Below, one piece after another: positions 35,429-43,540 of a DNA stretch of 64,000 nt. Source of the DNA: Lutispora sp003527145 (GTDB lineage Bacteria; Bacillota; Clostridia; Lutisporales; Lutisporaceae); the NCBI GenBank assembly GCA_029983695.1, contig JASBZB010000006.1, positions 1 through 64,000 on the forward strand, read 5' to 3'. The translations under genes and the position numbers were made by a program. Numbering within the stretch: the stretch's first letter is position 1; every line of letters begins with the position of its first letter. Below the pieces are notes generated by a model. It ran no database searches, had not been told where the DNA came from, and saw nothing but the letters and a program-made list of their open reading frames with translations.

Positions 35429-35462
35429 ACTATTGAGTCGAAGAAAGCTTTGGCTCAATAGT
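35429..35462 (+). other. Hairpin inside the catabolic operon
   Basis: ACTATTGAG and CTCAATAGT form a perfect 9-bp stem in the 78-base gap between the nitrilase and DUF6282 genes. There is no T run, so it is more likely an mRNA processing or stability element than a terminator. Confidence 0.45.
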
Positions 35463-35481
35463 TATTTAAGGGGATTGAATA

Positions 35482-36351
35482 ATGCGAAATTGTAGTAGAA
35501 CTCAAGCTGCAGAATTATTATATGGTGCTTACGATTTGCATGTTCATACAGAACCATCACATTTCCAGCGTTCTTTGGATGATTTTGAGCTTTTGGAACA
35601 AGCCGAGGAATACGGTATGGCGGGAGTTCTTATAAAATCACATTATGAGCCTACAGGTGCCCGTGCGGTGTTGGTAAACCGCAGGTACTCCGATTTTAAG
35701 GCGAGAGCATATGGTGCTGTGGCACTGAATCATCCTGTCGGCGGGTTAAACCCCTACGCGGTGGAAAGTGCACTAAAGATGGGGGCCTCCTATGTGTGGA
35801 TGCCTACACGGGATTCATATCACTGCCTTTTAAGCGGCAATATGCCGGGAGACTTCTTTTCTCGCCCTGGAATCCGTGTGATGGATGAAAGCGGCTGTCT
35901 GCGAAGTGAGGTTTACGATATTTTTGATGTTGTAAAAAAGTATGATGCCTGTCTCGGGACAGGCCATTTAAGCCCGGAGGAATCTATGCTGCTTTGCTCC
36001 CAGGGAAGAAAGCGCGGAGTCCGGATGGTGCTGACCCATCCCGAATGGCAGCGTACGGTTGTTTCGCTTCCAGTTCAGAAGCAGTTGATGCAGAAGGGTG
36101 TGCTGATTGAGAAGAATTGGATTAACATTTGTGAAGGAGCATGCACCGCAGAATATATGGCTCACACCATACGAATTCTTGGCTCGAAGCATGTCTATCT
36201 GGCTACCGATAGAGGACAAGCTGGCTTCGAGAGTCCTGCAGAGGGAATGCTGCGTTTCATTCAAACGCTTTTGTCCTGCGGTATAACTGAACCGCAAATT
36301 ACCGACATGATCGTTCGTGTTCCTCAGGAAGTGATTCACCCCACTCTTTAA
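35482..36351 (+). CDS. DUF6282 family protein (amidohydrolase-like metal site)
   Basis: The 289-residue protein contains YDLHVHTEPSHFQRSLDDFELLEQAEEYGMAGVLIKSHYEPT (about 18-58). This is a DxHxH start of a TIM-barrel metallohydrolase site, followed by GTGHLSPEE, VLTHPEWQ and YLATDRGQAG, which supply further His and Asp ligands. This is the DUF6282 family, found near aconitase X and amidohydrolase genes. Function is unproven, but hydrolysis or lactonase-type chemistry is expected. The ribosome site is AAGGGG. Confidence 0.78.
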   Translation: MRNCSRTQAAELLYGAYDLHVHTEPSHFQRSLDDFELLEQAEEYGMAGVLIKSHYEPTGARAVLVNRRYSDFKARAYGAVALNHPVGGLNPYAVESALKMGASYVWMPTRDSYHCLLSGNMPGDFFSRPGIRVMDESGCLRSEVYDIFDVVKKYDACLGTGHLSPEESMLLCSQGRKRGVRMVLTHPEWQRTVVSLPVQKQLMQKGVLIEKNWINICEGACTAEYMAHTIRILGSKHVYLATDRGQAGFESPAEGMLRFIQTLLSCGITEPQITDMIVRVPQEVIHPTL

Positions 36352-36394
36352 GGACAATGGATATGTGCAATGAAGTAGAAGGGAGGAAGATATT

Positions 36395-37678
36395 TTGGTG
36401 CATTTAACCGATTATGAAAAACAAATGCTGGACGGTCAAATGGGAAAATTCAAACAAAAGGCTATGCAGTTTATAGTACGTTATGCAGAGGTGCTTGGCG
36501 CCGAGGAGTTGTGCCAGATTTCCCGTGCGACATTGTTTATTGGTGCGCAGCATTATCTGGATTGCTATGCAGAGGACACCGACTACAAAAAGATATTCTC
36601 GGAGTTTTATCTGTGCAGTGATGAAATCGTAGAGCTCGGGGAGGTATCTGAGTGCTGTAAGACACAGACCTGTGCGGCCTGCTGTGATTTGAGAGAGTAT
36701 GAGCGTACCCATCTATCCAGGGAATTTCATGAACGAAATCGCAAATATCTGGAGGCAACAAAAGAAATGGGAGTAAAAATAGTAGATTCCTGTACTCCCT
36801 ATTACGTGGGTTGGGTGCCGATGATGGGGGAGCATTTTGTTACGACAGAGTCGAGCAATGTGGTCATCAGCAATACGATCTTTGGAGCCTGCGGTAATTC
36901 CGACGGAGTTGAAGCTGCAGTATGCGCGGCTATTACCGGCAGAATTCCGAAATGGGGAATGCATATCAAGGAGAATCGCTATGCGACTTGTGTATTTACC
37001 TTGGATTTTGAAGTGGAGACACAAATGGAGTGGGATCTGCTGGGCTTTACACTGGGCCGTCTGCTTCCCAAGCATGAGGTGCCTGTGATCGTAAATGGAT
37101 TAAAAAATGCTGAAATCAATAGGATGCGCCAATTGTGCGCATCACTTTCTGTGACAAGTGCTGCGGAAATATGTCACATCGTCGGCCTTACACCAGAGGC
37201 TCAAACACTGGATATGGCACTTGGAGGGAAAAAACCGAGACATCAAATCCATGTTACCGAAAAGGATATGGAGGAATCACTCTCTATTCTGTGCGACAAG
37301 GGAAGCAGCAAGGTCGACTTTGTCAGCATAGGCTGCCCGCATATTTCTCTTGATGAAATTCGCGAGATTGCCCTTTATGTAAAAGGAAAAAAGCTGCCTG
37401 AGGGTGTTGAACTGCAGATATGGACAGACTATGCAACCAAGGAGATGGCAGCAGTCAACGGTTACACCAAGCTGATTGAGGACACCGGAGCTGCGCTCCT
37501 GACAGGATCCTGCCCCATTGTCATGCGTGAAGACAGCCACAGGCATGCGACTGCTATGGTAATGTTCGGTGCGAAACAGGCTTTCGGCATAAGACATCAG
37601 ACAAAAGTGCCTGTCTACTACGGAGAGGTTTTCAGCTGCATTGATGCTGCATATAACGGCAGATGGGAGGAAGGCTAA
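36395..37678 (+). CDS. Aconitase X catalytic domain protein
   Basis: The 427-residue protein matches the large (DUF521) part of aconitase X: MVHLTDYEKQMLDGQMG at the N-terminus, VGWVPMMGEHFVTTESSNVVISNTIFGACGNSDG in the middle, FVSIGCPHISLDEI near residue 310 and LLTGSCPIVMRED near 370. Cysteines there can bind an iron-sulfur cluster. Known bacterial AcnX enzymes dehydrate cis-3-hydroxy-L-proline, while archaeal ones act on mevalonate 5-phosphate. TTG 36395 or GTG 36398 may be the start, both served by GGGAGGA. The small subunit follows with TAATG overlap. Confidence 0.85.
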   Translation: MVHLTDYEKQMLDGQMGKFKQKAMQFIVRYAEVLGAEELCQISRATLFIGAQHYLDCYAEDTDYKKIFSEFYLCSDEIVELGEVSECCKTQTCAACCDLREYERTHLSREFHERNRKYLEATKEMGVKIVDSCTPYYVGWVPMMGEHFVTTESSNVVISNTIFGACGNSDGVEAAVCAAITGRIPKWGMHIKENRYATCVFTLDFEVETQMEWDLLGFTLGRLLPKHEVPVIVNGLKNAEINRMRQLCASLSVTSAAEICHIVGLTPEAQTLDMALGGKKPRHQIHVTEKDMEESLSILCDKGSSKVDFVSIGCPHISLDEIREIALYVKGKKLPEGVELQIWTDYATKEMAAVNGYTKLIEDTGAALLTGSCPIVMREDSHRHATAMVMFGAKQAFGIRHQTKVPVYYGEVFSCIDAAYNGRWEEG

Positions 37679-38103
37679 TGAACACATTTAGATTGAAAGC
37701 CCGCGGTGCATATCCAGGAATCGCAGAAGGTCCTGCTGTTGTTTGCCCCGACAGTATAGCCGGAAATTCCGGTGCATTGGGAGATACCGATGGTGTCATC
37801 TACGAGAAGGGTAATGTCAATTACGGAGTTTGCATCAACGATGCGATTTTGGTTGTCCCGTGTGCTAAGGGTTCCAACGGTTTTTCAGCACACTTTAAGG
37901 GCGCTCAGATTGCAGGCGTAAAGCCTGCGGGATGGATTTCCACCCGCATGGATGCCCGTCTAGGTGTTGCAGTTGCAAGTATGGGTATTCCTGCTGTTAC
38001 CGATTTTGCCGATGATGAAGATCCGGTAGTAAAAATCAAAACAGGAGACTGGATAAAAATTGATGGTGCTACAGGAGAGGTGCTCATTACGTTTAAATAT
38101 TGA
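37678..38103 (+). CDS. Aconitase X swivel domain protein (DUF126)
   Basis: ATG 37678 overlaps the preceding stop as TAATG, with GGGAGGAAGG upstream. The 141-residue protein has the DUF126 layout: GAYPGIAEGPAVV, DGVIYEKGNVNYG, AILVVPCAKGSNGFSAHF (the loop expected to carry the catalytic Ser), KPAGWISTRMDARLGVAVASMGIPAV and a final GDWIKIDGATGEV. It should close over the active site of the large subunit, as LeuD does for LeuC. The last gene of the operon. Confidence 0.82.
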   Translation: MNTFRLKARGAYPGIAEGPAVVCPDSIAGNSGALGDTDGVIYEKGNVNYGVCINDAILVVPCAKGSNGFSAHFKGAQIAGVKPAGWISTRMDARLGVAVASMGIPAVTDFADDEDPVVKIKTGDWIKIDGATGEVLITFKY

Positions 38104-38162
38104 AGAATTAATTAGTTGAAAATGAATATAGAAGTATAAATAAAATAATATCATTGAGCATA

Positions 38163-38217
38163 TTGACAAATAGCGATAAAATAGTTAGAATTCTAATAGT
38201 AAGAATTCTAACTATTT
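38163..38217 (+). promoter_or_regulatory. marR promoter with overlapping 16-bp inverted-repeat operator
   Basis: TTGACA (38163-38168), 17 bases, TAGAAT (38186-38191). Covering the -10 box is a perfect inverted repeat, AAATAGTTAGAATTCT-like arms at 38179-38194 and 38202-38217 with a 7-base centre. This is the expected position for a MarR repressor controlling its own operon. Confidence 0.8.
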
Positions 38218-38234
38218 GTTTTTGGAGGTAACCA

Positions 38235-38708
38235 ATGAAGCACGAGAAGCTTAAAGAACTTTTTTATCTGATGTTTGAATTTATGCCTCTATATAACCAG
38301 ACCATGGGGAGTATATATCGCAAAGACTATGATGTTGAGCCGCGTTTAAACAAAAATCAGAAAAAAGCGCTTTTTATGATTAAAAAACAGGGGAAAATAA
38401 TACCGTCTGCGCTCGGAAGGGCCCTGGATATGCAAAGGGGAAGCCTGACCACCTTGGTGGATTTACTGGAAAAGCATGAATTTGTAAACCGTGCAACTGA
38501 TAATGATGACAGGCGAAAGCTCTGGCTTTTTTTGACTCCGAAAGGAGAGGAATATATCTCGGCCTTGATGAGCAACTATGAAAAAGAGTTCGCGCAGATG
38601 TTTGACAAGATCGATCAGGAAGACATCTCGAAGATGATCGACAGCATCGGTTTCAGCAGAAATATCTTAAGAGACATAAAAGAGACAGGAGGAGTATTAT
38701 GCAGATAG
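38235..38708 (+). CDS. MarR family transcriptional regulator
   Basis: The 157-residue protein has the MarR winged helix: KNQKKALFMIKKQGKIIPSALGRALDMQRGSLTTLVDLLEKHEFVNRATDNDDRRKLWLFLTPKGEEYI (about 36-103), with the wing motif DDRRKLW. Dimer helices lie at both ends. It overlaps the MATE gene by 10 bases, and with the operator just upstream it is very likely an autorepressor of an efflux operon released by a toxic ligand. The ribosome site is GGAGGT. Confidence 0.9.
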   Translation: MKHEKLKELFYLMFEFMPLYNQTMGSIYRKDYDVEPRLNKNQKKALFMIKKQGKIIPSALGRALDMQRGSLTTLVDLLEKHEFVNRATDNDDRRKLWLFLTPKGEEYISALMSNYEKEFAQMFDKIDQEDISKMIDSIGFSRNILRDIKETGGVLCR

Positions 38709-40090
38709 TTGAAAGAGAAAAATTACTGGGAGAAAGCGAAATACCCAAGCTGCTGCTCAAGTTTTCCATACCGGCTATAGTGGGAATGCTGGTCAATGGA
38801 CTTTATAACTTTGTTGATATGGTTTTCATAGGAAATGGAGTAGGCCCTTTAGGTATAGCCGGGGTTAGAATGGGCTTTCCCATAATAGTTATTAATATGG
38901 CTTTCTCCATGTTGATCGGTATAGGTGCTAATTCACTTATATCTATAAGATTGGGGCAGAAGAGGAAGGAAGATGCAGAGCTGATATTAGGCAATGCTCT
39001 GGTAAGTATGATAATCATAGCTGCTTTGCTGACTATAGCTGGATTGATATTCATGAATCCCCTTCTCAAGGTTTTTGGAGCCAGTGAAGATGTAATGCCC
39101 TATGCTCAAGGCTATTTGAGCATAATACTTTATGGAGCAATATTTCAGATGATCGGAATGGGAATGAATAATTTCATCAGAGGGGAAGGCAATCCCAAGA
39201 TCGCAATGATCACAATGCTTATTGGAGCAATACTTAACACCATACTCGATCCCATTTTTATATTTGTATTTAAATGGGGAATACAGGGGGCAGCCCTTGC
39301 GACTATATTATCTATGGCCGTTTCTGCGATCTGGGTGCTATATTACTTCCTTTATGGCAAAAGCCTATTGAAGATTAGAAAGCCTAACTTGAAAATAAGA
39401 AAAGATATTATTAAATCCATAGTCACCATAGGTTTAGCGCCTTTCTCCATGCAGCTGGCCTCCAGCGTATTGATAATTTTCATGAACAAGGGCCTGTCAT
39501 ATTATGGAGGAGATATTGCAGTATCAGCTATGGGTATAATCAATAACGTAGCCATGATATTCATGATGGTGGTATTTGGTATAAATCAGGGAGCCCAACC
39601 TATTATAGGCTTCAATTATGGAGCCCAAAAATATGATAGAGTGAAAACCGCCTTAAAATATGCTATAGGGGCTGCGACGATAGTTGTCACCATAGGCTTT
39701 ATATCGACCAGGCTGTTCTCAGCTCAGATAATCGGGATTTTCAGCAATGATCCTGAGTTGATCGCTCTTGGCGCTAAAGGCTTGAGGAGAGTTTTATTAT
39801 TTATGCCCATAATAGGCTTTCAGGTAGTGAGCTCCGCCTATTTCCAGGCTGTAGGAAAGCCAAAGCAGTCCATGCTCCTGAGCCTTTCACGTCAGGTGCT
39901 CATACTGATACCTATGATATTGATATTGCCTAAGTTTATGGGTCTGGAAGGCCTCTTTACGGCAGGTCCCATATCTGACTTATTTTCATCGATACTGACC
40001 GCCTTATTCTTGGTCTTTGAGCTGAAGCATTTGGACAAACAGCATGAAAATGAAAGGGTAAATACTGATCCGCGATTGGGAGACATCTAG
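38699..40090 (+). CDS. MATE family efflux transporter
   Basis: The 463-residue protein has 12 predicted helices in two MatE halves (about 15-175 and 240-405). LLKFSIPAIVGMLVNGLYNFVDMVFIGNGVGPLGIAG opens the first half, and NNFIRGEGNPKIAMITMLIGAILNTILDPIFIF is the DinF/MepA-like signature between halves. It exports cationic drugs or metabolites using sodium or protons. Translation is coupled to marR. An Asn T-box promoter begins five bases after its stop. Confidence 0.92.
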   Translation: MQIVEREKLLGESEIPKLLLKFSIPAIVGMLVNGLYNFVDMVFIGNGVGPLGIAGVRMGFPIIVINMAFSMLIGIGANSLISIRLGQKRKEDAELILGNALVSMIIIAALLTIAGLIFMNPLLKVFGASEDVMPYAQGYLSIILYGAIFQMIGMGMNNFIRGEGNPKIAMITMLIGAILNTILDPIFIFVFKWGIQGAALATILSMAVSAIWVLYYFLYGKSLLKIRKPNLKIRKDIIKSIVTIGLAPFSMQLASSVLIIFMNKGLSYYGGDIAVSAMGIINNVAMIFMMVVFGINQGAQPIIGFNYGAQKYDRVKTALKYAIGAATIVVTIGFISTRLFSAQIIGIFSNDPELIALGAKGLRRVLLFMPIIGFQVVSSAYFQAVGKPKQSMLLSLSRQVLILIPMILILPKFMGLEGLFTAGPISDLFSSILTALFLVFELKHLDKQHENERVNTDPRLGDI

Positions 40091-40094
40091 GTGA

Positions 40095-40123
40095 TTGACA
40101 AGTGCGGGTATCAATATTATAAT
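40095..40123 (+). promoter_or_regulatory. Consensus promoter of the asnS transcript
   Basis: TTGACA (40095-40100), 17 bases, TATAAT (40118-40123): a perfect sigma-A promoter. Confidence 0.85.
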
Positions 40124-40134
40124 GTTTGTTAATA

Positions 40135-40380
40135 CTATTTACAGGCTATGAAGGGAAGCAAAATACAGCTTTTGTTTTAGAGAGTCGGCGGAAGGTGGGA
40201 GCCGATACGAGGTTGTATGGAGGAACGTCCCGGAGCATCTGACCGAAATCCAATGGAGAGTAGGCTCAGACGGTGCCCGCCGTTATTGGGTTTGAGCAGG
40301 CCTAGCAGGCAAGCAGGGTGGTACCGCGGAATATTATCTTTCGTCCCTTTATGGGGGGGCGAGAGATTTTTATTTTTTTG
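40135..40380 (+). promoter_or_regulatory. T-box leader, asparagine specifier AAC (asnS)
   Basis: Stem I contains AAGGGAAGC and TTAGAGAGTCGGCGG. The specifier context GGAGGAACGTCCC has AAC at 40224-40226, followed by G[TC]CC as in the other three leaders. The T-box AGGGTGGTACCGCG is at 40315-40328, and the terminator pairs ATCTTTCGTCCC with GGGGCGAGAGAT before a T-rich tail. Low charged tRNA-Asn should raise AsnRS synthesis. Confidence 0.93.
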
Positions 40381-40383
40381 TTA

Positions 40384-40512
40384 AAGGGAGACGGAGACCA
40401 GGCCAAGACACGGAATATTTCACGGATTTTCACGGCAGGTATATTATGTTGATCTATCAAGATAGTGCAGAGGAGATTGAAAACCATGTTAATCCGTGTT
40501 AACCGTAACCAA
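40384..40512. repeat. Dispersed 'AATCCGTG' repeat, copy 3
   Basis: Between the asnS T-box terminator and the asnS ribosome site are AGACGGAGACC, AAGACACGGAATATTTCACGG, ATTTTCACGG and, 60 bases on, CCATGTTAATCCGTGTTAACC. The ACACGG and CCGTGTT words make an inverted pair around a non-conserved centre. The insertion lengthens the leader between terminator and start codon. Confidence 0.65.
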
Positions 40513-40536
40513 AATCAAATTAGGAGGTTATATAAA

Positions 40537-41928
40537 ATGAAAACAGTATATGTAAAAAGCTTATACAGGGATACCGAAAGCTATGCAGGAAAATCCATTA
40601 CAGTAGCAGGCTGGGTAAGGAATATAAGGGTATCAAAGAATTTTGGCTTTATAGAGCTTTACGACGGAAGCTTTTTTAAGAGTGTTCAAGTCGTATTCGG
40701 CGAAGAACTGGATAACTTCAAAGATATAGCAAAGCTGAACATAAGCTCATCTCTTTATGTCGAAGGCAAGCTTGAGCTGACTCCGGGAGCAAAGCAGCCC
40801 TTTGAGATAAAGGCAGAAAAGATTGTGATAGAAGGGCTGTCCACACCGGATTATCCTTTGCAAAAGAAGAGGCATACTATGGAATACTTAAGGACGATAG
40901 CTCATCTAAGACCCAGGAGCAACACCTTTTCTGCCGTATTCAGGGTGAGATCCCTGGCAGCCTTTGCAATACACAAATTCTTCAACGAAAGAGGCTTTGT
41001 GTATGTTCATACCCCACTCATAACCGGGAGTGACGCCGAAGGGGCAGGCGAGATGTTCAGAGTAACTACCCTTGATCTTGATAACCTGCCAAGGACCCAG
41101 GACGGCAAAATAGACACTAAAGAAGACTTCTTTGGCAAGGAAACCAATCTGACAGTTAGCGGACAGTTGGAGGCAGAGACATTCGCTTTGGCTTTCAGAG
41201 ATGTATACACCTTTGGACCGACTTTTAGGGCAGAAAACTCCAACACTGCACGGCATGCAGCAGAGTTTTGGATGATAGAGCCTGAAATAGCCTTTGCAGA
41301 TTTGGAAGACAACATGGCATTAGCAGAGGACATGATGAAATATGTGATAAGCTATGTATTGGAGAATGCCCCCGAAGAGATGGCATTTTTCAACCAGTTT
41401 ATAGACAACACCTTGCTGGAAAGGTTAGATAACATAGTGAACTCTGACTTTGGCAGAGTGACCTACACAGAAGCTGTGGATTTGCTGAAAAAATCGGGCA
41501 AGGAATTCGAATATTCGGTAGAATGGGGAATAGATCTTCAGACAGAACATGAAAGATACCTGACAGAGCAGATATTTAAAAAGCCGGTGTTTGTTATCAA
41601 TTATCCTAAAGAGATCAAAGCCTTCTATATGAGGCTTAATGACGACAATAAGACGGTAGCTGCTATGGATCTGCTGGTGCCCGGAATCGGAGAAATCATA
41701 GGAGGCAGCCAGAGAGAAGAAAGATACGAAGTCCTGGAAAAGAAAATGGAAGAACTGGGATTCAATAAGGAAGACTACTGGTGGTATATGGAGCTGCGCA
41801 AATACGGCGGAACCAAACATGCTGGCTATGGTTTGGGATTCGAGAGAATGATCATGTATCTGACAGGAATAGGCAACATCAGAGACGTAATACCCTTCCC
41901 GAGAACGGTAGGAAGTGCAGAATTTTAA
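40537..41928 (+). CDS. asnS: Asparaginyl-tRNA synthetase
   Basis: ATG 40537 follows TTAGGAGG. A longer frame from 40465 runs into the repeat and is not credible. The 463-residue class IIb enzyme has an OB-fold anticodon domain (KSITVAGWVRNIRVSKNFGFIELYDGS, about 17-45) and a catalytic core with VHTPLITGSDAEGAGEMF, FGPTFRAENSNTARHAAEFWMIEPEIAF (motif 2) and GYGLGFERMIMYLTGIGNIRDVIPFPR (motif 3). Length is standard for AsnRS and the upstream T-box reads AAC, supporting Asn over Asp. Confidence 0.95.
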   Translation: MKTVYVKSLYRDTESYAGKSITVAGWVRNIRVSKNFGFIELYDGSFFKSVQVVFGEELDNFKDIAKLNISSSLYVEGKLELTPGAKQPFEIKAEKIVIEGLSTPDYPLQKKRHTMEYLRTIAHLRPRSNTFSAVFRVRSLAAFAIHKFFNERGFVYVHTPLITGSDAEGAGEMFRVTTLDLDNLPRTQDGKIDTKEDFFGKETNLTVSGQLEAETFALAFRDVYTFGPTFRAENSNTARHAAEFWMIEPEIAFADLEDNMALAEDMMKYVISYVLENAPEEMAFFNQFIDNTLLERLDNIVNSDFGRVTYTEAVDLLKKSGKEFEYSVEWGIDLQTEHERYLTEQIFKKPVFVINYPKEIKAFYMRLNDDNKTVAAMDLLVPGIGEIIGGSQREERYEVLEKKMEELGFNKEDYWWYMELRKYGGTKHAGYGLGFERMIMYLTGIGNIRDVIPFPRTVGSAEF

Positions 41929-41935
41929 TATAGTG

Positions 41936-41966
41936 TAGCGGAGAATTAATTCTCCGCTATTTTGTT
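41936..41966 (+). terminator. asnS terminator
   Basis: TAGCGGAGAATT followed by AATTCTCCGCTA, an almost loopless 12-bp palindrome, then TTTTGTTTT. Confidence 0.85.
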
Positions 41967-42148
41967 TTATTTAGGAAAGCATGTTGAAGAGCTAACATAT
42001 ATGGTATAATATGGACAATATGTTGCAATATTTTGACAACGAATGAATAGGGACAGCTGTCAGTAAAATGGCCCAAAGATCGGCACAGGATGCATTTTAT
42101 ATGAAATGTCTATTTCAAAAGATGAGTGGCAAATAAAAAATAAGTAGT

Positions 42149-42235
42149 CACATACCTTCACCGGGTGCGAGCACCGGGAAGGGGTATCCCTTATAAGGCC
42201 GGTTCAGATATGGCGGCAAGCCGAGACATTATCTG
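42149..42235 (+). repeat. attC-like palindromic element 1
   Basis: The 349-base gap between asnS and the HD fragment holds no gene beyond a doubtful 22-codon ORF at 42064-42132. Its second half reads CACATACCTTCACCGGGTGC, then GAAGGGGTATCCCTTATAAG, GCCGGTTCAG and ends CCGAGACATTATCTGC. It aligns with the elements at 48.4 and 49.1 kb. An extended -10 promoter (TGGTATAAT, 42002-42010) lies upstream. Confidence 0.5.
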
Positions 42236-42277
42236 CAATACTGATGAAAGGAAAAATAGAACGGGGTTGAATTTAAG

Positions 42278-42526
42278 ATGGGTGAAACAGATATAAGAAA
42301 ACATATACCTACTTTAGAAGAAGCAAAAATCCTATTAGACCATGGACGAAAATTAAATCCAGGTAAATGGATAGAACATTCAATGTATGTAGGTAAAGCC
42401 GCACAATTAATTGCACAGGATTGTTATAATCTGGACCCTGAGACGGCACTCATTTTAGGTATATTACACGACATTGGGAGAAGATTTGGGGTTACAAGCA
42501 TGAGGCATAGTATAGTAAGTAAATGA
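42278..42526 (+). pseudogene. HD-domain phosphohydrolase, 3'-truncated
   Basis: The 82 residues match the N-terminal half of a small HDIG phosphohydrolase: PTLEEAKILLDHGRKLNPGKWIEHSMYVGKAAQLIAQ, then ETALILGILHDIGRRFGVTSMRH with the HD pair. Family members run on to about 190 residues with further His and Asp ligands. Here the match stops at MRH and a foreign tail SIVSK ends in TGA 42526. The break falls four bases before GTTGACCATGCGT, a word repeated after another broken gene at 44302. It is probably not functional. Confidence 0.7.
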
Positions 42527-42648
42527 AACGTTGACCATGCGTAAACGTTAGGCGTAATCGGCCGGTGAGCCACTGTGTCATGCGTGGATTGCTGGGGAAG
42601 GTATCACAATAAATTTATATTATATTTGGCGGAGAAGAGAGGTTAATT

Positions 42649-43230
42649 ATGAGTATACGAATATGTAGGCTTACCCCCGAACTGTTAGATGATTATCTGT
42701 ATTTTTTTGAAAATGTAGCCCATACAGATAATAAGGAATGGGATCGTTGTTATTGCCTTAATTACTGTAGTGAAGCTAATGCGGGTAGGGATTTTTCATC
42801 TCTGGATGTAAGGAGAGAATATGTAATAAAGTATGTTAAAAGCGGAAAAATACAAGGCTATTTAGCATATTGTGAGAATAAGGTTGTCGGATGGTGCAAT
42901 GCTAATCGCAAATCAGACTGTTTGAAATGTGGGGGTTGGCAGCTAATATCAAAGAATGATAAAGCTTATGATTCAAATTTAAAAATTAAATCAATATTTT
43001 GCTTTACTGTGGCACCCGATATGCGAAGAAAAGGTATTGCGATACAGCTTTTAAGCTGCGTCTGTGAAGAAGCCATACAAGATGGTTTTGATTACATAGA
43101 AGCTTATCCAAATAAAAGGGAAAGCAATGTATATTATGATTATGTTGGCCCATTAGATTTATATAAAAAGTTTGGATTCGCTTTATATAAGGAGACAGAC
43201 CAAAGATTTGTGATGCGAAAACGCCTGTAG
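42649..43230 (+). CDS. GNAT family N-acetyltransferase
   Basis: The 193-residue protein starts at ATG 42649 after GAGAGAGG. Its N-terminal part contains a WDRCYCLNYCSEAN-type Cys-rich stretch. The acetyl-CoA site lies in SIFCFTVAPDMRRKGIAIQLLSCVCEEAIQDG (about 114-145), with RRKGIA as the pyrophosphate loop. YEAYPNKRESNVYYDYVGPLDLYKKFGFALYKE is motif B. Possible substrates include aminoglycosides or other amines, but none can be fixed. A single gene in the cassette-like region, apparently intact. Confidence 0.85.
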   Translation: MSIRICRLTPELLDDYLYFFENVAHTDNKEWDRCYCLNYCSEANAGRDFSSLDVRREYVIKYVKSGKIQGYLAYCENKVVGWCNANRKSDCLKCGGWQLISKNDKAYDSNLKIKSIFCFTVAPDMRRKGIAIQLLSCVCEEAIQDGFDYIEAYPNKRESNVYYDYVGPLDLYKKFGFALYKETDQRFVMRKRL

Positions 43231-43273
43231 CTTTATAAGGCACCACACCGCTTATTGCGAAGCAATTTTTTTT

Positions 43274-43430
43274 GGGTACGAGGTGCGTAGCCTAGGGTCA
43301 CTTCTATGTGGTCTTGGTACGAGGTTCGAGTGTTATAGCAGAGCTCTGGGGTCTGACCCAAAAGGAATACCCTAACCCTCGTACCCCGTACCCCGTGCCT
43401 CGCAGCCATAAAAAATACTGCGTATTTTTT
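43274..43430. repeat. Palindromic GGTACGAGG repeat element
   Basis: GGGTACGAGG (43274) and GGTACGAGG (43316) occur as direct copies. Their reverse complement runs as CCCTCGTACCCCGTACCCCG (from 43376), with GGGGTCTGACCC between. A further perfect hairpin AAAAAATAC-TGC-GTATTTTTT closes the block and could stop transcription. It occupies most of the 310-base gap between the GNAT and isomerase genes. No real gene is seen here. The fold suggests a MITE-like or structural repeat. Confidence 0.55.
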
Positions 43431-43540
43431 ATATATTGTACAATAGATAAACAGGACTTTGTGAGGTTTGGAGGAGCGATGTTTTGGCGGCCTCTTAATA
43501 GGTAAGGCCTCCAAGATTATATATAAACTAGGAGGTATTT

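Noticed and set aside
43233..43514. Open frames on both strands across the GTACGAGG element
   Set aside because: They are produced by the palindromic repeat, lack ribosome sites and have low-complexity translations.
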